Position numbers and translations under genes: made by a program
Notes under the pieces: model-generated
Databases searched by the model: none
Seen by the model: the letters and a program-made list of their open reading frames with translations, nothing else
Told to the model about the DNA's origin: nothing
Source of the DNA: Neisseria weaveri
GTDB taxonomy: Bacteria > Pseudomonadota > Gammaproteobacteria > Burkholderiales > Neisseriaceae
Direction: 5' to 3'
Length of the DNA: 64,000 nt
NCBI RefSeq assembly: GCF_900638685.1
Contig: NZ_LR134533.1
Location: 992,001 to 1,056,000, forward strand
In this document: positions 18,509 to 28,753 of the stretch, piece by piece
Numbering within the stretch: position 1 is the first letter of the stretch
How the letters are laid out: the number at the start of each line of letters is the position of its first letter

Positions 18509-20236
18509 TTATGGTGTTAACGGCTTAGTGGGTTCAACACCCAATACATTCAAACTGCTTGCCATGATATTTTTAAATACCGGGCCGGCAACCGTGCCGC
18601 CGTAATAGCCGTTAGCAGAAGGTTCGTCCACCGTTACCGCTACAATAACCCTCGGCTTCTCTGCCGGAGCGAAACCGATAAATGTTGCTACGTGTTTGTC
18701 ACTGGCATAGCGTCCGCGAACCAATTTACGCGCCGTACCTGTTTTCGCCGCAACATCAAACCCTTCCACCGCACCGGCAGTACCGGTACCGCCTTTTTCA
18801 GTTACCGAAACCATGATTTTTCTGACTGCACGAGCCGTCTCGGGCTTGATTACACGGTAGCCGGTCGGCGCTACTTGTTGTTTTTCAAAGCTTACCGGCA
18901 ACAATTCACCGTCATTGGTCAATACGGTATAGGACCGTGCCAATTGCAGCAAACTTACCTGCAAGCCATAACCGAACGACATGGTCGCCTGTTCGATCGG
19001 ACGCCATTTCTCCCATTTTCTCAACAAACCTGCCGACTCCCCCGGGAAACCGGAATGCATACGCTGACCTATACCCAAACTACGGTAAAAATCATACATT
19101 TCTTGTGAAGAGAACATGGCAGACAATTTGCTGGTGCCGACATTCGAAGATTTCTGCATAATGCCCCGCACGTCCAAAGAAGGATAAACGTGGGTGTCGC
19201 GCACTGTTGCAGGGCCTATTTTATAAGGTTGCGTACTAAACCAACTGTTTACACTAACTTTGCCTGCATCCAAAGCTTTTGCAATCGGGAAAGGCTTGAT
19301 GGTGGAACCCGGCTCAATCATATCCACCACAGCACGGTTTCGGCGCGACTCTTCAGAAGCGCGGGCAGGATTATGAGGATCGTAAGCCGGACTGTTGACC
19401 ATTGCCAGGATTTCCCCGGTTTGCGCATCCAACACTACCACGCTTCCGGCTTTCGCTCTGTGATGGGCAACAGCTTTATTCAACTCTTCGTGAGCCAAAG
19501 TTTGAATACGTTGATCTAGAGACAAAACGATATCCCTACCGTTTTTAGGCTCGCGGTTACGCGGAGAATCCAAGCTGTCTACAATATTGCCTTTATTGTC
19601 GCGCAATACGACTTTGGCACCATTTTCCCCCCTTAAATCGTCCTCACGAGCCAGCTCCAAACCTTCCTGACCTTTACCGTCGATATTGGTAAATCCGATA
19701 ATGTGGGAAAACAGATTACCCATAGGGTAATGACGCTTGGATTCGCTGTGAAATGCCAAACCTTTGATACCCAAAGCCTTAACTTCATCCGCTTCCTGCT
19801 TGCCCATCTGGCGCTTCAAATAAATGAAGTCTTTGTCTTTTTTCGATAAGCGCTTGGCAATCGTTTCGACAGACACACCTGTTAATTGGGAAAGCTTTGA
19901 CAATTGTTCTTCAGACGGCATCTCCGTCATTGCAGAAGGCACTGCATATAGAGACTCCGCAGGCGCATTCAATGCCAAAGTGGCGCCGTTACGGTCAACA
20001 ATAGAACCGCGTGAAGCAGGCTGGACAATGGTTCGGACAAAACGCTTTTTACCCTGCTCCTGCAAAAACGCATGCTGCTCGGTATGAAGATAGATACTTC
20101 TCGCCAATAAACCCGCAAAAGCCAACCCCATCAACGCCAAAACCGTCACAATACGGGTATTGGTTGTTTTAACGGGCTGTTTAGGCCGCCTTCCTGCCGA
20201 TTTCATTCTCGGCTTATATTTATTCTCAATTAACAT
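18509..20236 (-). CDS. penA: Penicillin-binding protein 2 (FtsI/PenA), septal transpeptidase
   Basis: Class B transpeptidase that cross-links septal peptidoglycan together with FtsW. The 575-residue product has a cytoplasmic tail, one transmembrane helix (about 30-48), the PBP dimer domain and a transpeptidase domain with STIK (Ser311), SSN (363-365) and KTG (498-500). Numbering is one above gonococcal PBP2. Several residues match changes known from reduced-susceptibility alleles: Pro317, Leu505, Asn542 and Val567 (gonococcal 316, 504, 541, 566). Ala511, Thr484 and Gly546 are wild type, and there is no Asp insertion at 345. It is probably the natural commensal sequence rather than a transferred mosaic. 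Confidence 0.97.
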   Translation of the reverse strand: MLIENKYKPRMKSAGRRPKQPVKTTNTRIVTVLALMGLAFAGLLARSIYLHTEQHAFLQEQGKKRFVRTIVQPASRGSIVDRNGATLALNAPAESLYAVPSAMTEMPSEEQLSKLSQLTGVSVETIAKRLSKKDKDFIYLKRQMGKQEADEVKALGIKGLAFHSESKRHYPMGNLFSHIIGFTNIDGKGQEGLELAREDDLRGENGAKVVLRDNKGNIVDSLDSPRNREPKNGRDIVLSLDQRIQTLAHEELNKAVAHHRAKAGSVVVLDAQTGEILAMVNSPAYDPHNPARASEESRRNRAVVDMIEPGSTIKPFPIAKALDAGKVSVNSWFSTQPYKIGPATVRDTHVYPSLDVRGIMQKSSNVGTSKLSAMFSSQEMYDFYRSLGIGQRMHSGFPGESAGLLRKWEKWRPIEQATMSFGYGLQVSLLQLARSYTVLTNDGELLPVSFEKQQVAPTGYRVIKPETARAVRKIMVSVTEKGGTGTAGAVEGFDVAAKTGTARKLVRGRYASDKHVATFIGFAPAEKPRVIVAVTVDEPSANGYYGGTVAGPVFKNIMASSLNVLGVEPTKPLTP

Positions 20237-20274
20237 AGCAACTTCTCTAGAATTAAATTATTAGATTTTTATAA

Positions 20275-20538
20275 CTAACGTACTTCTATTATTTGCGTGT
20301 CTGCAGCACTCGGCGGATGCAGATTCTGGCGATCCGCAGCCTGTTTGATCAGTTTGTGGCTCGCCAATTTGGCCTGTTCCAGCTTTAAACGGGCGTACTC
20401 CTGATCCAAATGCGCTTCCTGTTTTTCAGCTTTATCCAAAGCAATATAGTATTGTCGCGATTGGTTTTGCACACTTACTACGCCCAAACCCGAACCAAAA
20501 ACCACCAGCAACAAAACAACATTCAGTTTATTGATCAT
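20275..20538 (-). CDS. ftsL: Cell division protein FtsL
   Basis: Small bitopic divisome protein forming a coiled coil with FtsB and binding FtsQ. The 87-residue product has a short N-terminus, one transmembrane helix (about 5-22) and a heptad-rich region (about 30-70). Its start overlaps the rsmH stop by four bases (ATGA), showing translational coupling. The size and place between rsmH and penA are those of FtsL. Confidence 0.92.
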   Translation of the reverse strand: MINKLNVVLLLVVFGSGLGVVSVQNQSRQYYIALDKAEKQEAHLDQEYARLKLEQAKLASHKLIKQAADRQNLHPPSAADTQIIEVR

Positions 20539-21509
20539 TTTTCAGACGGCCTTTCTGTTTCAAAACAGCCATCCGTACGCTCCGCCACCCGCAAAATTGC
20601 CGAACGCGAACGGGGATTGGCACGAACTTCATCTTCTCCCGCCTTAATTGCTTTTCCTATTAACATCAAAGGCGGGACAGGTAAATCCTCCTCTTTCACC
20701 GCCACCCATTTTGGAAGCGCTTCATGCTGCGAATGCTTTTTCATAAACTGCTTCACAATACGGTCTTCCAAAGAATGAAAAGCAATCACAGCCAACCGTC
20801 CTCCGGATTTCAGACGGCCTACCACTTGGGGCAAGACACCCTCCACCTCTTCCAATTCGCGGTTGATAAAAATACGGATTGCCTGAAATGTCCGTGTTGC
20901 CGGATCCTGCCCGCGCTCTCTGGTGCGGACATTTTTTGCCACAAGCTCGGCAAGTTTGCGCGTCGTATCAATCGGCGCCTCCTCACGCTGCACCACAATC
21001 GCCCGGGCAATCTGACGGCTGAACCGCTCTTCTCCGTAGTTTTTAATCACTTCATGGATTTCCTGCTCGGTTGCGGAAGCCAGCCATTCAGCAGCCGACA
21101 CTCCTCTGGTTGTATCCATGCGCATATCCAAAGGCGCATCAAAGCGAAAACTGAATCCACGCCGGCCATCGTCAATCTGCGGAGAAGAAATGCCTAAATC
21201 AAACATTGCCCCGTCAATCTTATCGATGCCCAATTCGCCCAAGGCCGTCTGAAAATTCACGAAACCATCATGAACTACACTCACACGTTCATCCTCGGCC
21301 GCCAAAGATTCAGCAACAGCAATCGCTTGGGGATCTTTGTCAAACACAACCAAACGGCCGTTTTTACCCAGCTTGGACAACAACAGCCTGGAGTGCCCTC
21401 CCCTGCCGAACGTACCGTCCACATAAATTCCATCGTTTTTTACTGCGAGTGAATCGACCGTTTCATGCAACAAAACCGTTATATGTTTAAATTCTTCCAC
21501 TTCACTCAC
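20535..21509 (-). CDS. rsmH: 16S rRNA m4C1402 methyltransferase RsmH (MraW)
   Basis: SAM-dependent methyltransferase that N4-methylates C1402 of 16S rRNA. The 324-residue product begins with [13 protein letters not shown] and has the SAM motif [10 protein letters not shown] (about 31-40), [12 protein letters not shown] and the C-terminal [16 protein letters not shown]. It overlaps both mraZ and ftsL by four bases (ATGA). A DUS is embedded near the C-terminal third ([11 protein letters not shown]). Confidence 0.98.
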   Translation of the reverse strand: MSEVEEFKHITVLLHETVDSLAVKNDGIYVDGTFGRGGHSRLLLSKLGKNGRLVVFDKDPQAIAVAESLAAEDERVSVVHDGFVNFQTALGELGIDKIDGAMFDLGISSPQIDDGRRGFSFRFDAPLDMRMDTTRGVSAAEWLASATEQEIHEVIKNYGEERFSRQIARAIVVQREEAPIDTTRKLAELVAKNVRTRERGQDPATRTFQAIRIFINRELEEVEGVLPQVVGRLKSGGRLAVIAFHSLEDRIVKQFMKKHSQHEALPKWVAVKEEDLPVPPLMLIGKAIKAGEDEVRANPRSRSAILRVAERTDGCFETERPSEK

Positions 21510-21970
21510 AGCTGCAAATCCGTCTGACTTAATTCAAATGCCAATTCATCAGGATCGATATCCAACGCACGATTGATTTCATCTTCCCAATGTTGCCGCC
21601 CCCACAATTCCATCCTATTGGCACGGCCAACCAGCGTTACCTCTTTATCGAAATCCACTCTGCGGCGCAAGTTTGCAGGAAGAAGAACCCGGCCCGATGC
21701 ATCCAAATCCAAAGTATCCGCATTATGCAAAAGAAGATTTTGATAACTTTGCAACTTCGCGTTACCGGCCACTTTCAAAGCCAACAACTGACCTACCACC
21801 CGTTCCCACTCCGACTCAGGATAAACCAACAACCTTTGACGGGAATCGATGGTTACCACAACCGACGGCGTATATTTTTTCGACAACAAATCACGGAACT
21901 TGGCCGGAATAGCCAATCTTCCCTTGCTGTCGATAGTTAATTCATAAACGCCACCAAACACGAAAGCCAC
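21506..21970 (-). CDS. mraZ: Transcriptional regulator MraZ
   Basis: AbrB-like DNA-binding protein that represses its own dcw operon by binding TGGGN repeats. The 154-residue product holds two MraZ half-domains, each with the DxxGR signature ([15 protein letters not shown] near 13-27 and [15 protein letters not shown] in the second half). It is the first gene of the operon and lies just downstream of three boxes that fit its known binding site. Confidence 0.97.
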   Translation of the reverse strand: MAFVFGGVYELTIDSKGRLAIPAKFRDLLSKKYTPSVVVTIDSRQRLLVYPESEWERVVGQLLALKVAGNAKLQSYQNLLLHNADTLDLDASGRVLLPANLRRRVDFDKEVTLVGRANRMELWGRQHWEDEINRALDIDPDELAFELSQTDLQL

Positions 21971-22015
21971 CTGAAATTATTTCAATTTGATTTCCATCTC
22001 TAAAACAGCAAAATG

Positions 22016-22040
22016 CACCACTTTACCCCACTTTGCCCCA
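22016..22040 (-). promoter_or_regulatory. MraZ operator: three TGGGN-type boxes at 10-base spacing
   Basis: On the minus strand TGGGG (22036-22040), TGGGG (22026-22030) and TGGTG (22016-22020) are direct repeats separated by CAAAG and TAAAG. TGGGN repeats with 5-base spacers are the established MraZ binding site. They begin about three bases past the predicted transcription start, where bound MraZ would block initiation or clearance. Confidence 0.85.
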
Positions 22041-22049
22041 CATATCGAC

Positions 22050-22078
22050 ACTATAGGGAATTTTCAACATTCGGTCAA
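22050..22078 (-). promoter_or_regulatory. Sigma70 promoter of the dcw operon
   Basis: On the minus strand TTGACC (22073-22078) and TATAGT (22050-22055) are separated by 17 bases, near the consensus. The start site would fall near 22043, about 70 bases upstream of mraZ. Confidence 0.85.
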
Positions 22079-22315
22079 ATTGCAAATGACTTAAAAAACA
22101 AAGCAGAGACAAACACTTAACTACCATTTAACCGACAAAAAAGCCGAACGACAGCAAGCCGGCGTCGACAAAAACCATGAAGAATTAAAAAATATTCATA
22201 AAAAACAAAAACCTGATTTAAAATACTGCCTTAGCATATCCAATGCAGCCAAACACATAACGGCGCTATAATACAACTCCCCTTTCATTAATAATTTACA
22301 CATCCTAACAATTTC

Positions 22316-23464
22316 ATGATTACCGATTTACCTCAACCCACTCCCGAAGCCCAAGCATCCAGCCAAGCCCTGCAAGCTTTAATCAAAACAGAAATACAGA
22401 AATCCGGTGGCTGGATTCCCTTTTCCCGATTCATGGAATTGGCACTCTACGCCCCCAGATACGGTTACTACACCGGAGGATCACACAAAATCGGTAACTC
22501 AGGTGACTTTATTACAGCCCCCACACTTACCCCATTGTTCGGGCAAACCATTGCCCGCCAACTCGGACCCTTGCTAAAGCAGACTTCCGGCAATATTTAT
22601 GAATTCGGCGCAGGCACGGGAGAACTGGCAGCAACCATACTGAAAGAACTTAGCGAAGAAATTAACCACTACTACATCATCGAAGTTTCCCAAGAATTAG
22701 CCGAGCGCCAGCGGCAACATCTTCTGGAAAACATTCCGGAGGCACTGCCCAAAGTCCGTCATTTGAGCACTCTTCCGGATTTTTTTAACGGTATTGTGAT
22801 CGGCAATGAAATATTAGATGCGATACCGTGCGAACTGATTTGCCATCAAAACGGTTCTTTTCTTCAAGTCGGCGTATCCGAAACCGCAGAAAGGCTGACT
22901 CAAGCCACCCGTGAAATCAGCGATGCCTCACTTTTCTCACTCGCCACCAAATATATTCCGCCACTCGAAGGCTACACCAGCGAACTACACCCGGCGCAAT
23001 ATGCTTTTATCCAAACCATAGGCCGAAAATTAGCACAAGGTGCCATGATATTCATTGACTACGGTTTCGACGCACAACAGTACTACCATCCCCAACGCCA
23101 CATGGGAACATTTATCGGACATTACCGCCATCACAGCATACATGACCCTTTCTTCAATATCGGCCTGACCGACCTAACCAGCCATGTCAACTTTACCGAT
23201 ATCGCTCAGTCCGGCACGGATATCGGTTTGGATTTAATCGGCTATACTTCCCAAGCAAATTTTCTGTTAAATCTTGGTATTGCCGACTTGCTGACACAAA
23301 CCGGCCGGCCCGATTCGGCTGAATACATACGGTCGGCCTCTGCCGTCCAAAAGCTCATTAACCAGCACGAAATGGGGGAATTATTTAAAGTTATAGCTTT
23401 CGGAAAAAATATTGATGTAGATTGGCAAGGCTTTGCCTATGGCGACATCTGCCACAAGCTTTAA
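22316..23464 (+). CDS. SAM-dependent methyltransferase of the MidA/NDUFAF7 family
   Basis: The 382-residue product matches the COG1565 family, whose mitochondrial member NDUFAF7 dimethylates an arginine of complex I; bacterial substrates are not well established. Visible signatures are the N-terminal PFSRFMELALYAPRYGYY, a GDFITAP segment, the SAM-binding EFGAGTGELA (about 101-110) and VIGNEILDAIP in the central part. It is divergent from the dcw operon and followed by two tRNA genes. The ATG at 22316 has no strong ribosome site, but the alignment with the family start supports it. Confidence 0.88.
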   Translation: MITDLPQPTPEAQASSQALQALIKTEIQKSGGWIPFSRFMELALYAPRYGYYTGGSHKIGNSGDFITAPTLTPLFGQTIARQLGPLLKQTSGNIYEFGAGTGELAATILKELSEEINHYYIIEVSQELAERQRQHLLENIPEALPKVRHLSTLPDFFNGIVIGNEILDAIPCELICHQNGSFLQVGVSETAERLTQATREISDASLFSLATKYIPPLEGYTSELHPAQYAFIQTIGRKLAQGAMIFIDYGFDAQQYYHPQRHMGTFIGHYRHHSIHDPFFNIGLTDLTSHVNFTDIAQSGTDIGLDLIGYTSQANFLLNLGIADLLTQTGRPDSAEYIRSASAVQKLINQHEMGELFKVIAFGKNIDVDWQGFAYGDICHKL

Positions 23465-23559
23465 TTTTTTTTCATTAAAAAATCAAAGGACAAAGCAAAA
23501 ATCATAAAAAAATGATTGCCCAAATCGGATTTTTCCGTATAATTGCGTTTTCATTCAAC

Positions 23560-23636
23560 GGCGAATTAGCTCAGTCGGTTAGAGCAGAGGAATCATAATC
23601 CTTGTGTCCGGGGTTCGAGTCCCTGATTCGCCACCA
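23560..23636 (+). tRNA. tRNA-Met (CAT anticodon)
   Basis: A 77-base cloverleaf with acceptor arms GGCGAAT/ATTCGCC, encoded ACCA end, D-arm AGCTCAGTCGGTTAGAGC, anticodon loop ATCATAA on a GAGGA/TCCTT-type stem, and TTCGAGT in the T arm. CAT could also be the lysidine-modified Ile2 tRNA, but the body resembles elongator Met tRNA of beta-proteobacteria. Confidence 0.93.
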
Positions 23637-23644
23637 AATTCTTC

Positions 23645-23720
<76 letters not shown>

Positions 23721-23724
23721 CGAT

Positions 23725-23760
23725 AAAAAGACTCAGAATTTTTTTCTGGGTCTTTTTATT
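23725..23760 (+). terminator. Terminator of the tRNA pair
   Basis: AAAAAGACTCAGAA pairs with TTCTGGGTCTTTTT (one G-T pair and a short T loop), followed by further T residues, a few bases after the tRNA-Ala CCA end. Confidence 0.75.
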
Positions 23761-23830
23761 TTTACTTTCCAATCAGTTCTGCTTGATAAAAAACAGAATC
23801 TTAAATCTCATCGAAAGCTATATTTCAGCT

Positions 23831-23862
23831 TTGAGGCCGTCTGAAATTTCAGACGGCCTCAA
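23831..23862. terminator. DUS inverted pair before kdsA
   Basis: Two AGGCCGTCTGAA units in opposite orientation meet with almost no loop (stem TTGAGGCCGTCTGAAA/TTTCAGACGGCCTCAA). It is a perfect palindrome in the tRNA-kdsA spacer. Confidence 0.5.
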
Positions 23863-23977
23863 ATATACACCATAGTTACCTTCTCCCGCTTCCAACCTAA
23901 TCCGACTGACCTCTTCTTTGCCTGATTCTCCTTGAAAGAAGACAGATTTAGATTTAATCTTGCAAACCGAATATTAA

Positions 23978-24858
<881 letters not shown>

Positions 24859-24859
<1 letters not shown>

Positions 24860-26055
24860 TGCAAACATCGTCTTTAGTCACACTGATTATTCCGTTTTTC
24901 GAACCCGAAAGACACAACGGAATAACCGATGCGGCCAACATTCAGGATATTTACCGACAGATATCGCAAATCCAAGGCATTAATACGATTATCACCATAA
25001 CCGATAACGCCGACCTTGCTGCCGAAATCGAAAATCTCGGCAAAACGGTAATGTTGGTTCAAACCGAAACCAATAAAGTCTATGCCGATATCCACAATCG
25101 ATACCCTGCCGACATTTATATCCGGCTGGAACCGAAGCTATTTCCATTCGAGCCGGCCGGCATAGAAACATTCATTGCCAATATGGCGGCTTCGACCGAA
25201 ACCGGCATAGGCACATTGTGTACACCGATATCCGAAGTCAACGCCCATAATCCCAATACCGTTAAAGTGGCATTGGATTGCAACAACCATGCTTTATATT
25301 TCAGCCCTTATCCGATTCCGTCTACAATCAACTACGAAAACAAGTCCTATCTCCGACACATCGATGTTTTTGCCTACCGTCATGCCATTTTTTCACAACT
25401 GTGCACTTTAGCAAAAACTGATAACGAGCAGCACACCTTAACTCCTCTTGCTATTTTGTCGTCAGGATTCCGAATCAAAGCATTTGAAACGCAAGTCCCT
25501 TTGCCATGCAGTACCATTTCACCATTATCCGCCGTCAAATTGGTCATTACCGATGTAGATGGCGTATTGACAGACGGCGGCATCATTTACGATGAAACGG
25601 GAGAGTGCCTCAAGCGCTTCCATGTCCGTGATGGTTTGGGCATACGTATGCTTGAAGAGTCAGGCATACGCGTTGCCGTTTTGTCGGGTCGCGATTCCGC
25701 AACACTGCGAAAACGGGTCAGCGACTTAGGTATTTCATTCTTTAAATTCGGTGTAAAAGACAAATTCGCTGCTTGCCGTGAATTAATGCAGCAAGCCGGT
25801 GTTTCTGCCGAAGAAACTGTCTGCATCGGTGACGACACCATCGACCTGCCCGCTTTTGCCGCCTGCGGATTCAGCTATGCCGTCGCCGACGCGCCGGAAT
25901 ATATCAAAAGCCAAGCAACAGGCCGTCTGAATACTCCGGGCGGCAACGGAGCATTGCGCGAATTGGCCGATGCCGTTTTAACCGCACAAAATAAAGCAGA
26001 TGTCTTTTCAACAGCAGAAGGTTTTGCCAAAATTATGCATGGTGCGAAACAATAA
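24859..26055 (+). CDS. kdsC: Fusion of a degenerate KdsB-like domain with Kdo-8-phosphate phosphatase KdsC
   Basis: 398 residues, about twice a normal KdsC. Residues about 226-398 are a complete HAD phosphatase of the KdsC type: nucleophile motif TDVDGVLTDGG (231-241), FHVRDGLGI, SGRDS (276-280), KDK (300-302) and GDDTIDLP (324-331). Residues 1-215 resemble Kdo cytidylyltransferase KdsB: TDNADLAAEIENLG follows the family's TDxxxVAxxVExxG, NPNTVKVALDCNNHALYFSPYPIP is close to the KdsB central segment, and YLRHIDVFAYRHAIF matches its RHxGIYxYR segment. But the nucleotide loop (RxxSxRLPGKPL), NVQGDEP and the C-terminal GVDTPEDL are missing or replaced (FEPERHNG, YIRLEPK). The N-terminal half is therefore probably non-catalytic. 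It is coupled to kdsA and followed by kdsD. Confidence 0.85.
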
Positions 26056-26085
26056 CCTACAAATCAATCATAGGAATACGTTTTT

Positions 26086-27051
26086 ATGAAATCCGAAATT
26101 TTGCAGCACGCCCTGGCTACCATGCGTCAGGAAGCAGAAGCCATCGAAACCATGGCAACCCGTTTAAACGAGCAATTCGAGCAAGCCGTTCAAGCCATTA
26201 TGGGCATGAAAGGACGCGTGATCGTTGTCGGTATGGGCAAATCGGGCATTATCGGACAGAAAATCGCCGCCACCATGGCCTCTACCGGCACCCCGGCATT
26301 TTTCGTCCACCCCGGAGAAGCCTTTCACGGCGATTTAGGAATGATTAAACCTGTCGATGTTACCCTGCTGATTTCCAACTCAGGAGAAACCGAAGAAGTT
26401 ATCCGCATTCTTCCTTTCCTTCAGTACCAACAAAACAAAATCATCGCCATGACCGGCAACACGCATTCCACCTTAGCCGAAAACGCCGATATCGTTTTAG
26501 ACATCAACGTTTCCCGTGAAGCGTGCAGCAACAACCTTGCACCCACTTCCTCAACCACATGCACATTGGTGATGGGTGACGCTTTGGCCATGGTTTTATC
26601 TTCACAGAAAAACTTCAAACCGGAAGACTTCGCCCGCTTCCACCCCGGCGGCAGCTTAGGTCGAAAACTGCTGACCCGCGTTTCAGACGTGATGAAGAAA
26701 AAAAACCTGCCCACCTGCACACCGGACGACCTGTTTAAAGACGTGGTACACAGCATCAACCGCGGCCAATCCGGGCTGGCACTGGTTATGGAAAATAACC
26801 GGCTGCAAGGCATCATTACCGACGGCGACATACGCCGCGCTTTCGACCGTGAAGACAACTTCACCACCCTGCGCGCCAAAGACATCATGACCCCAAATCC
26901 GAAATGGGTTGCCCCCGATGTCCGCTTTGGCGAAGCCGAAGCCTATATGCGTGCCTCGAAAATCAATTCGCTGGTTGTACAAAATACAGAAAAAGAAGTT
27001 GTCGGCATATTATGTATTTACGATTTAAAAGACGCGCCGCCGGCCGTCTGA
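26086..27051 (+). CDS. kdsD: D-arabinose 5-phosphate isomerase KdsD
   Basis: Makes the A5P substrate of KdsA from ribulose 5-phosphate. The 321-residue product has an N-terminal SIS sugar-isomerase domain (VVVGMGKSGIIGQKIAATMASTGTPAFFVHP, LISNSGETEE) with the family histidines, and two CBS domains from about residue 205 (VSDVMKKKNLPT and DIMTPNPKWV). It lies 30 bases after the KdsC fusion, so three enzymes of Kdo synthesis are in one operon. A DUS overlaps the stop codon (GCCGTCTGA). Confidence 0.97.
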   Translation: MKSEILQHALATMRQEAEAIETMATRLNEQFEQAVQAIMGMKGRVIVVGMGKSGIIGQKIAATMASTGTPAFFVHPGEAFHGDLGMIKPVDVTLLISNSGETEEVIRILPFLQYQQNKIIAMTGNTHSTLAENADIVLDINVSREACSNNLAPTSSTTCTLVMGDALAMVLSSQKNFKPEDFARFHPGGSLGRKLLTRVSDVMKKKNLPTCTPDDLFKDVVHSINRGQSGLALVMENNRLQGIITDGDIRRAFDREDNFTTLRAKDIMTPNPKWVAPDVRFGEAEAYMRASKINSLVVQNTEKEVVGILCIYDLKDAPPAV

Positions 27052-27187
27052 AAATTTAAAACAAAACAGCAAATAAACCCGCATTCACCGCCAATATAGA
27101 AAACGATACAAGGCAACCGAATCAGAGTTTATTTGCTGCAAAGCTCATCAAAATATATCAATAAAAACACATTACACGGAAAACAAA

Positions 27188-28594
27188 ATGAATACCCAAC
27201 CGATGGACCAGCTGTTCCAACAAGCATTAGACATGCTCAACACCGAGCATCCCGACCTGACCCAAGCCACCTATCTCCTGCAAAAAGCCGCTTATGCCGG
27301 CCACATCGAAGCCGCATTCCAGCTTGCCGGCTGCCTGCTCAGCAGCACCCCGACCCAAGCCGACCTCAACCAAGCCGTTTACTGGCTCGATAAAGCAGCA
27401 CAAACCGGACACACCTACGCCCGATACAATCTACTGCAAATGCACGAAGCCAACAAAGATCCCATAGAAAACCTAATCGGCGGCTATCTGAAACTGGCCG
27501 AAGAAGGCTTCGTCCCGGCACAAGTCCGTATGCTCCAATACTATCTGGCAACACACCAAGCCGAAAAAGCCCTGCATTGGGCCAAAACCGCAGCCGAGCA
27601 AAACCACCCCCAAGCCCAATACTACCTGGCACAACACTATCAATACGCCCAGCATCCCGACTTAGCACAAGCGCACCGCCTGTATCATGCCGCCGCCGAA
27701 CAAGGCCTGGCCGCCGCGCACTGGCAGCTCGGCAACCAATACCGTTTCGGTCAAGGCACGGAAAAAAACCTCGAAACCGCACTTATCCACTTAAGACAAG
27801 CGGCCGAGCAAGGCATCGCACCCGCACAAAACGCCTTGGCAGAGCTACTGACAAACATCAAACCCCAAGAAGCCTTCGAGTGGTTTCAGACGGCCTCCGA
27901 ACAAAACGACAGCGACGCCCACGCCGCTTTAGCACACATTTACCTGGTCGGCCAACTGACCGAACGCAACAGCGAAAAAGCCCGACAGCACGCCGAGGCA
28001 GCCGCACAGCAAAACCACCCCGAAGCCACACGCATACTCGGCGACATCTACCGCTACGGATTAGGCGTACCTGCCGACCACGAAACAGCACAACAACTCT
28101 ACCGCCGCGCCTCCGACTTAGGCAGCAACGCCGCCATGCAGAAACTTTTGGCCGAAACCGCACTACAAACCCCCGAAGCCTACGAGACGCTCAAACAGCA
28201 GGCACTACAACGCCAACACACAGAGAAAACCTATCAAGAAGCCTTTGCCAACCACTACGGTCTCAGCCGCCCGCAAAACCACCAGCAAGCATTGGCACTC
28301 TACACCGAAGCCGCCGAAGCCGGCCATGCAAAAGCCCAAACCAATTTAGGCATGATGTATTACAACGGGCACGGCACCAAACAGGACGCCCAACAAGCAG
28401 CCAAATGGTTTCACGCCGCCGCCGACCAAAGCGACCCCACAGCCCAATACAACCTTGCCTGCCTCTACCGCCACGGACACGGTGTAGAGCAAGACAACTT
28501 CCGCGCCTGCCAATGGCTGCAAAACGCCATAAACAGCGGCCACGATCATCCCGACGCACTGCAACAACTGCTACACACATGGCAAACCGAATAA
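27188..28594 (+). CDS. Sel1-like repeat protein
   Basis: 468 residues made almost wholly of Sel1-like (TPR-type) helical repeats of about 36 residues, rich in A, G, Y and N (for example YYNGHGTKQDAQQAAKWF and YRYGLGVPADHETAQQLY). Such repeats form superhelical protein-binding scaffolds. No signal peptide is evident, so a cytoplasmic role is likely. The meningococcal Sel1 protein NMB0419 lies in the dcw cluster; this one is elsewhere and longer, so it is not obviously its orthologue. Its partners are unknown. It stands between the Kdo operon and dnaJ with DUS hairpins on the 3' side. Confidence 0.85.
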   Translation: MNTQPMDQLFQQALDMLNTEHPDLTQATYLLQKAAYAGHIEAAFQLAGCLLSSTPTQADLNQAVYWLDKAAQTGHTYARYNLLQMHEANKDPIENLIGGYLKLAEEGFVPAQVRMLQYYLATHQAEKALHWAKTAAEQNHPQAQYYLAQHYQYAQHPDLAQAHRLYHAAAEQGLAAAHWQLGNQYRFGQGTEKNLETALIHLRQAAEQGIAPAQNALAELLTNIKPQEAFEWFQTASEQNDSDAHAALAHIYLVGQLTERNSEKARQHAEAAAQQNHPEATRILGDIYRYGLGVPADHETAQQLYRRASDLGSNAAMQKLLAETALQTPEAYETLKQQALQRQHTEKTYQEAFANHYGLSRPQNHQQALALYTEAAEAGHAKAQTNLGMMYYNGHGTKQDAQQAAKWFHAAADQSDPTAQYNLACLYRHGHGVEQDNFRACQWLQNAINSGHDHPDALQQLLHTWQTE

Positions 28595-28616
28595 GCCCGC
28601 AAATCCATACCCATTA

Positions 28617-28660
28617 AAATTTCAGACGGCCTCCCCCACCCCGGAGGCCGTCTGAAATTT
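28617..28660. terminator. DUS inverted pair after the Sel1-repeat gene
   Basis: AAATTTCAGACGGCCTCC and GGAGGCCGTCTGAAATTT form an 18-bp stem with an 8-base loop, ending in T residues on the plus strand. Confidence 0.75.
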
Positions 28661-28753
28661 TATAAGCAATACAAAATCCACTCTTGAGTTTTCCCCACCC
28701 CGCCCACACCTTGAGCGCAATCCTTATAACACTATTCAGACAAACTACCGACT

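Noticed and set aside
27577..28617. A 346-codon frame inside the Sel1-repeat gene
   Set aside because: Same strand, other frame; Arg/Pro/Thr-rich product typical of an out-of-frame reading of a repeat gene.
28680..28740. Heat-shock (sigma32) promoter before dnaJ
   Set aside because: CTTGAG occurs but no CCCCAT-type -10 at the proper spacing could be found.
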